IMG/VR virus record: IMGVR_UViG_3300021376_000060
Coordinates: 1-59,836 of that record
Source: a virus
Length of the DNA stretch: 59,836 nt
Direction: 5' to 3' (one strand)
Made by a program: the position numbers and the translations under genes. The notes below the pieces were generated by a model. That model was not told where the DNA came from. It saw only the letters and a program-made list of their open reading frames with translations, and made no database searches. Within the stretch, counting starts at the first letter, position 1. The number at the start of each line of letters is the position of its first letter. Of the stretch, positions 58,014-59,836 are shown in pieces.

Positions 58014-58151
58014 CACAGCATTATATATCAACACAAATAAAAAACCGACAGTGCCTCCGAAGATCGTAAAGCACTGTCGTGGATATCGTATTAACCATCC
58101 TGCAAAGACTACCTTCCAGAAGTTCCAATAAGGGGTTTTATGTCTTCTCAT
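58008..58151 (-). CDS. Small membrane protein
   Basis: 47 residues: MRRHKTPYWNFWKVVFAGWL, IRYPRQCFTIFGGTVGFLFV, LIYNAVR. A basic, aromatic N-terminal half is followed by one likely membrane helix (about 28-46), suggesting an inner-membrane protein with a short cytoplasmic or amphipathic N-terminus. GGTG lies shortly before the ATG. An internal 9-bp hairpin followed by T residues looks like a terminator, but the reading frame runs through it. Candidate roles such as superinfection exclusion are guesses. Confidence 0.75.
   Translation of the reverse strand: MRRHKTPYWNFWKVVFAGWLIRYPRQCFTIFGGTVGFLFVLIYNAVR
58036..58079 (-). terminator. Terminator-like hairpin inside the small membrane protein gene
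   Basis: On the minus strand CGACAGTGC, a 16-base loop containing CTTCGG, then GCACTGTCG and GTTTTTTATTT. The stem is 9 bp and the tail T-rich. It is coding (FLFV is the T run), yet it also has the form of an intrinsic terminator. It could attenuate transcription into the cupin gene. Confidence 0.45.
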
Positions 58152-58155
58152 ATCA

Positions 58156-58172
58156 CCGGAATTTTTTTATCT
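58156..58172 (-). repeat. Leader repeat, copy before the membrane protein gene
   Basis: On the minus strand AGATAAAAAAATTCCGG, 5 bases before the ATG at 58151. It differs from the copy before the cupin gene by one A. Possibly a translation leader or protein-binding element. Confidence 0.7.
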
Positions 58173-58291
58173 ATGAAGTTTATAGAGCTCTCGTGGGAAT
58201 ATACTTTTGTAGGTTAGGGACTTATGGGTTTTTATAAACGGGGTTACGCCGCGACAACGTTAACATAAAACCCCCAAAACACTGGCAAAAC

Positions 58292-58334
58292 TATAAAGAA
58301 CTGTCAGTCCCTTAAGTATAAAGAACTGACAGTC
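58292..58334. repeat. Paired 18-base repeats with internal dyad
   Basis: TATAAAGAACTGTCAGTC (58292-58309) and TATAAAGAACTGACAGTC (58317-58334) differ at one base and are 25 bases apart. Because ACTGTCAGT and ACTGACAGT are complementary, the pair can also form a 9-bp hairpin. On the minus strand it begins 19 bases after a stop codon, so it may act as a weak terminator or a protein-binding pair. Related words (GAACTGACAG, TCAGTCCTTAAGT) occur at 58999 and 58913. Confidence 0.65.
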
Positions 58335-58352
58335 TTATGTGAATCTAACTGA

Positions 58353-58496
58353 TCAGAACTCGATCACATCAAGAGTCGGAGTGTTGACCTGTTGATTGTC
58401 ACTTACCGTACCATCAGTAAGTGCTTCGAGAATCTCGAGAATCTCAGAGCCAGTGTTACCTTTCTTGAGAAGAGAGATCATCACTTGAGTAGACAT
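58353..58496 (-). CDS. Small phage protein, unknown
   Basis: 47 residues: MSTQVMISLLKKGNTGSEIL, EILEALTDGTVSDNQQVNTP, TLDVIEF. An N-terminal amphipathic helix is followed by a polar tail. The N-terminal pattern resembles small proteins I recall from other marine cyanophages. No good ribosome site is visible before the ATG. A TATAAA box lies at 58537-58542 without a clear -35 box. Function is unknown. Confidence 0.75.
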   Translation of the reverse strand: MSTQVMISLLKKGNTGSEILEILEALTDGTVSDNQQVNTPTLDVIEF

Positions 58497-58571
58497 AATG
58501 TAAGAAGAAAAGTGTTGTGAACTGTGTGGTGCCTAGTTTATACTCTTGCGACAGGAGTGAGGTATAAGACC

Positions 58572-58820
58572 TCAGAGATCTTCGATCAGTTCGTTGAGTT
58601 CAATCCAGTTCAACTTGTCACTGGTAAATGATACTCCGTCCGGGGTCTTAGTGATAAAGTTCTCAGTGGAATCTACGAAGTCCTGATAATCATCACAAAG
58701 ACGAGCGATGTCATAGAAACCCTCATCATTGCTGATCCAGAGTGCAACATTCCAGGTCTCATAATTCGTCCAACCGTTGTAGGTGGTGTCCTGAATGTTG
58801 GTCTGGTAAGTAACAGTCAT
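58572..58820 (-). CDS. DUF7249-like protein
   Basis: 82 residues: after a short N-terminus comes YNGWTNYETWNVALWISNDE, then FYDIARLCDDYQDFVDSTEN and a C-terminal helix ending LIEDL. The 'YNGWxNYETWNVxLWIxND' block is characteristic of a small family found in phages and some bacteria (DUF7249); the role is not known. It is acidic and lies in the early-type region. A possible -10 box TATAGT is at 58867-58872, with a poor -35. Confidence 0.85.
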   Translation of the reverse strand: MTVTYQTNIQDTTYNGWTNYETWNVALWISNDEGFYDIARLCDDYQDFVDSTENFITKTPDGVSFTSDKLNWIELNELIEDL

Positions 58821-58984
58821 TTGTGTGTGTTTGAGAAGTCTTTCGGGTCTGGTGTGTGACCCTTACACTATAGGGACACTTTAGAGGTTACTAACTTTAA
58901 TTCCTTTGATTATCAGTCCTTAAGTGACTGACACCTAAGAACTGTGAGAGACACCTTACAGGGGATTGTAGAGGGGTCTCAGTG
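58821..58984. other. Non-coding gap of 164 bp
   Basis: No ORF. It holds a TATAGT box (58867-58872, minus strand) as a weak promoter candidate for the DUF7249-like gene, and several TCAGTC/GACTGA words similar to the paired repeats at 58292-58334. Confidence 0.5.
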
Positions 58985-59158
58985 TCACCAACGATCAGGA
59001 ACTGACAGGTCTTCAACATAAGCGGAAACACGTTCTGCGGGTTCCAATTTGAATACTTTCTCCCAGTCTATCTGATGAGGATCGAAATCACTAAAGACCT
59101 CAAGATCCAGAGTGACCCTATAACGAACTTTCTGTGCTTGGTTGAATGCAACTGTCAT
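58985..59158 (-). CDS. Small early protein, unknown
   Basis: 57 residues: MTVAFNQAQKVRYRVTLDLE, VFSDFDPHQIDWEKVFKLEP, AERVSAYVEDLSVPDRW. Two beta strands are followed by helices, acidic overall. GGAG lies 7 bases before the ATG, and a perfectly spaced sigma-70 promoter is just upstream. It looks like a first gene of an early transcript. Function is unknown. Confidence 0.85.
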   Translation of the reverse strand: MTVAFNQAQKVRYRVTLDLEVFSDFDPHQIDWEKVFKLEPAERVSAYVEDLSVPDRW

Positions 59159-59185
59159 AAGTTCTCTCCGTTGGTGATGTTCTTA

Positions 59186-59214
59186 AGTGTAAGATCTCAG
59201 AGGGGAAATGTCAA
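59186..59214 (-). promoter_or_regulatory. Sigma-70 early promoter
   Basis: On the minus strand, TTGACA (59209-59214), a 17-base spacer, and TACACT (59186-59191). The -35 matches 6 of 6 and the -10 matches 4 of 6. The leader to the ATG at 59158 is about 20 bases. It would drive the small early genes to the left. Confidence 0.75.
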
Positions 59215-59288
59215 TGGGGTGTGTGTATTTATTTGAAGTCCTTATGGTTTTGTGTGGGTGTGTGTGGGTTTTGTGATCTTTGGGGGTC

Positions 59289-59317
59289 TTGACATTCTTC
59301 GGGTCTTCGTGTATGCT
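59289..59317 (+). promoter_or_regulatory. Rightward sigma-70-like promoter
   Basis: On the plus strand, TTGACA (59289-59294), a 17-base spacer, and TATGCT (59312-59317): 6 of 6 and 4 of 6 matches. It points against every gene in the window, into the tandem repeats and the AT-rich tract, with no plus-strand ORF downstream. It may make a non-coding or primer RNA. Confidence 0.55.
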
Positions 59318-59327
59318 TGGAGCCTTA

Positions 59328-59414
59328 GATCACAAGACCTGAGAGGGTTTAAATGATCATAAGTTACAAGACCTGAACACATTTATAAGGTCATAAGTTA
59401 CAAGGTCTGAGAGG
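59328..59414. repeat. Three 34-bp tandem repeats (iteron-like)
   Basis: The core word [AG][CT]CTGA occurs at 59337, 59371 and 59405, exactly 34 bases apart. The second and third copies share CATAAGTTACAAG before it, and the first has a shortened ATCACAAG. Copies 1 and 3 share GAGAGG after it. GGTCT words continue less exactly at 59302 and 59433. Confidence 0.8.
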
Positions 59415-59469
59415 ATTAAAAGAGGTATATAAGGGTCTTAATTGATAAGAATTCGTATCAGTATCACAT

Positions 59470-59488
59470 GATAATAAGAATCATTATC
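59470..59488. promoter_or_regulatory. Fur-box-like dyad
   Basis: GATAATAAGAATCATTATC matches the classical 19-base Fur consensus (GATAATGATAATCATTATC) at 17 positions. With one flanking base each side it forms a 7-bp inverted repeat, TGATAAT/ATTATCA. A looser related dyad (GATAAGAATTCGTATC) lies 21 bases to the left. Binding by a host Fur-type repressor is speculative, since the surrounding DNA is very AT-rich. Confidence 0.45.
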
Positions 59489-59515
59489 AATAATAAAAAA
59501 CACTTAAGTATATTT

Positions 59516-59560
59516 AAAAACACATTTTTAATTGATTTTTAACGTTTTTTATGTGTTTTT
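59516..59560. repeat. Long AT-rich inverted repeat
   Basis: AAAAACACAT (59516-59525) and ATGTGTTTTT (59551-59560) form a perfect 10-bp inverted repeat around a 25-base loop, just past the stop codon of the partial gene at the right edge. It may be a weak terminator for that gene or part of an unwinding region. Confidence 0.5.
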
Positions 59561-59577
59561 AGGTATAATTTAACGAT

Positions 59578-59836
59578 TTACCATTGATTCGTCTTGATCA
59601 GATACATCTTGATCTCGTTGTAACAAAAGGACTTAAGTTTCGGATCATCAGTTGTTTCAAGTGCTTGATACATTCGATTGATGTATTCACTTTGTGTAGT
59701 CACCTTGATGTTCTCTTTGGTAGTCATTCCGAGATCAGAGAGTGATGAACCTGCTTTAACTTTAGTCTTTCCGAAGTTACCAGTGATGTTACCTTTAGTC
59801 CTGAGTGATGGTTTGATCTTGGATAGATTAGAGTAC
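59578..59836 (-). CDS. Conserved protein, 5' part outside window
   Basis: The C-terminal 85 or so residues of a protein that begins beyond the right edge. Visible sequence includes YSNLSKIKPSLRTKGNITGN, FGKTKVKAGSSLSDLGMTTK and a helical end YINRMYQALETTDDPKLKSF with CYNEIKMYLIKTNQW. It is basic in the first part, perhaps with DNA-binding character. An internal ATG (MTTKENIKV) could be a start, but the upstream codons look like real protein. Function is unknown. Confidence 0.65.
   Translation of the reverse strand, partial: YSNLSKIKPSLRTKGNITGNFGKTKVKAGSSLSDLGMTTKENIKVTTQSEYINRMYQALETTDDPKLKSFCYNEIKMYLIKTNQW

Larger units (their letters stand above)
58152..58352. other. Non-coding gap of 201 bp
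   Basis: No convincing ORF on either strand. It holds the leader repeat at its left end, two 18-base direct repeats at its right end, and a run GGGGTTACGCCGCGAC that is unusually GC-rich for this genome, beside the palindrome GTTAAC. No clear promoter was found. Confidence 0.6.
59159..59577. other. 419-bp non-coding control region, candidate origin
   Basis: No convincing ORF on either strand. From left to right it has the leftward early promoter, a GT-rich stretch on the plus strand (59217-59287), a rightward promoter, three 34-bp tandem repeats and a very AT-rich tract (59441-59577). The AT-rich tract contains a Fur-box-like dyad and a long inverted repeat. The mix of promoter, iteron-like repeats and easily melted DNA is what one expects at a phage replication origin, but this is inference. 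Confidence 0.55.

Noticed and set aside
58020-58025. TATAAT box before the cupin gene
   Set aside because: The -10 match is perfect, but no -35 box lies at 16-18 bases and it falls in AT-rich coding sequence of the membrane protein gene.
58173-58290. Short open frame ending SIFPRELYKLHR on the minus strand
   Set aside because: No start codon is available between the upstream stop and this stretch, so it was treated as non-coding.
59226-59233. AATAAATA late-like motif before the 57-residue early gene
   Set aside because: It is 68 bases from the start, and a better sigma-70 promoter lies between. In AT-rich DNA a single match is weak evidence.
59328-59414. Possible CRISPR array
   Set aside because: Only three degenerate copies are adjacent without unique spacers of constant length, and no cas genes are present. 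Tandem iteron-like repeats explain it better.
1-59836. tRNA genes, insertion sequences, integrase or attachment sites, photosynthesis genes
   Set aside because: I looked for cloverleaf-like segments and characteristic protein motifs and saw none. The window appears to hold only lytic-phage functions.

Overview
This window is part of a T4-like cyanomyovirus genome (a phage of marine Synechococcus or Prochlorococcus). The evidence is the AT-rich sequence, the run of T4 core genes in T4 order (25-6-7-8, 13-14-15-16-17-18-19-20-67-21-22-23, then uvsY, uvsW, 55, 47, 46), and families typical of cyanophages: the DUF4815 giant fibre protein, DUF3110, a YHYH domain and very large beta-rich structural proteins. 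I count 51 protein genes. All are on the minus strand, so the transcription order runs from the right end of the window to the left. No tRNA, CRISPR array, insertion sequence or photosynthesis gene was seen.

Right end (about 57,450-59,836): an early-type accessory region of small genes with short intergenic spaces and sigma-70-like promoters. It holds a cut-off gene at the edge, a 419-bp non-coding block, several small ORFs, a DUF7249-like protein, a 47-residue membrane protein and a ManC-type cupin. The non-coding block has a rightward promoter, three 34-bp tandem repeats, a Fur-box-like dyad and a very AT-rich tract, and is a candidate replication origin or control region. Next (about 55,460-57,460) is a short unit with its own promoter and a strong terminator: a glycosyltransferase and two tiny genes, followed by a conserved unknown protein and a 54-residue ORF.

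Middle (about 9,200-55,440): the late virion module. It comprises baseplate wedge gp25, gp6, a 4028-residue gp7-like protein and gp8; fibre-like proteins of 732, 2518 and 1042 residues; neck proteins gp13, gp14 and gp15; terminase gp16 and gp17; sheath gp18 and tube gp19; portal gp20; and the head genes gp67, gp21, gp22 and gp23. Many of these genes are preceded by an ATAAATA late-promoter motif 18-45 bases before the start, often overlapping the previous stop codon. A strong terminator follows gp23.

Left (1-9,150): a tail-tube-like protein, then recombination and replication genes (uvsY, uvsW, gp47, gp46) and the late sigma factor gp55 behind a good sigma-70-type promoter. After these come a DUF3110-like protein, a small basic protein, a metallopeptidase/VWA protein resembling CobT, and a gene cut by the window edge. 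Working together, gp55 switches on the late genes, UvsWXY and gp46/47 serve recombination-dependent replication, gp16/gp17 package DNA through gp20 into the gp21/22/23/67 prohead, and the tail genes build the contractile tail and baseplate. The most unusual features are cupredoxin and YHYH domains carried on virion proteins, beta modules shared between many virion proteins, and the candidate origin at the right end.
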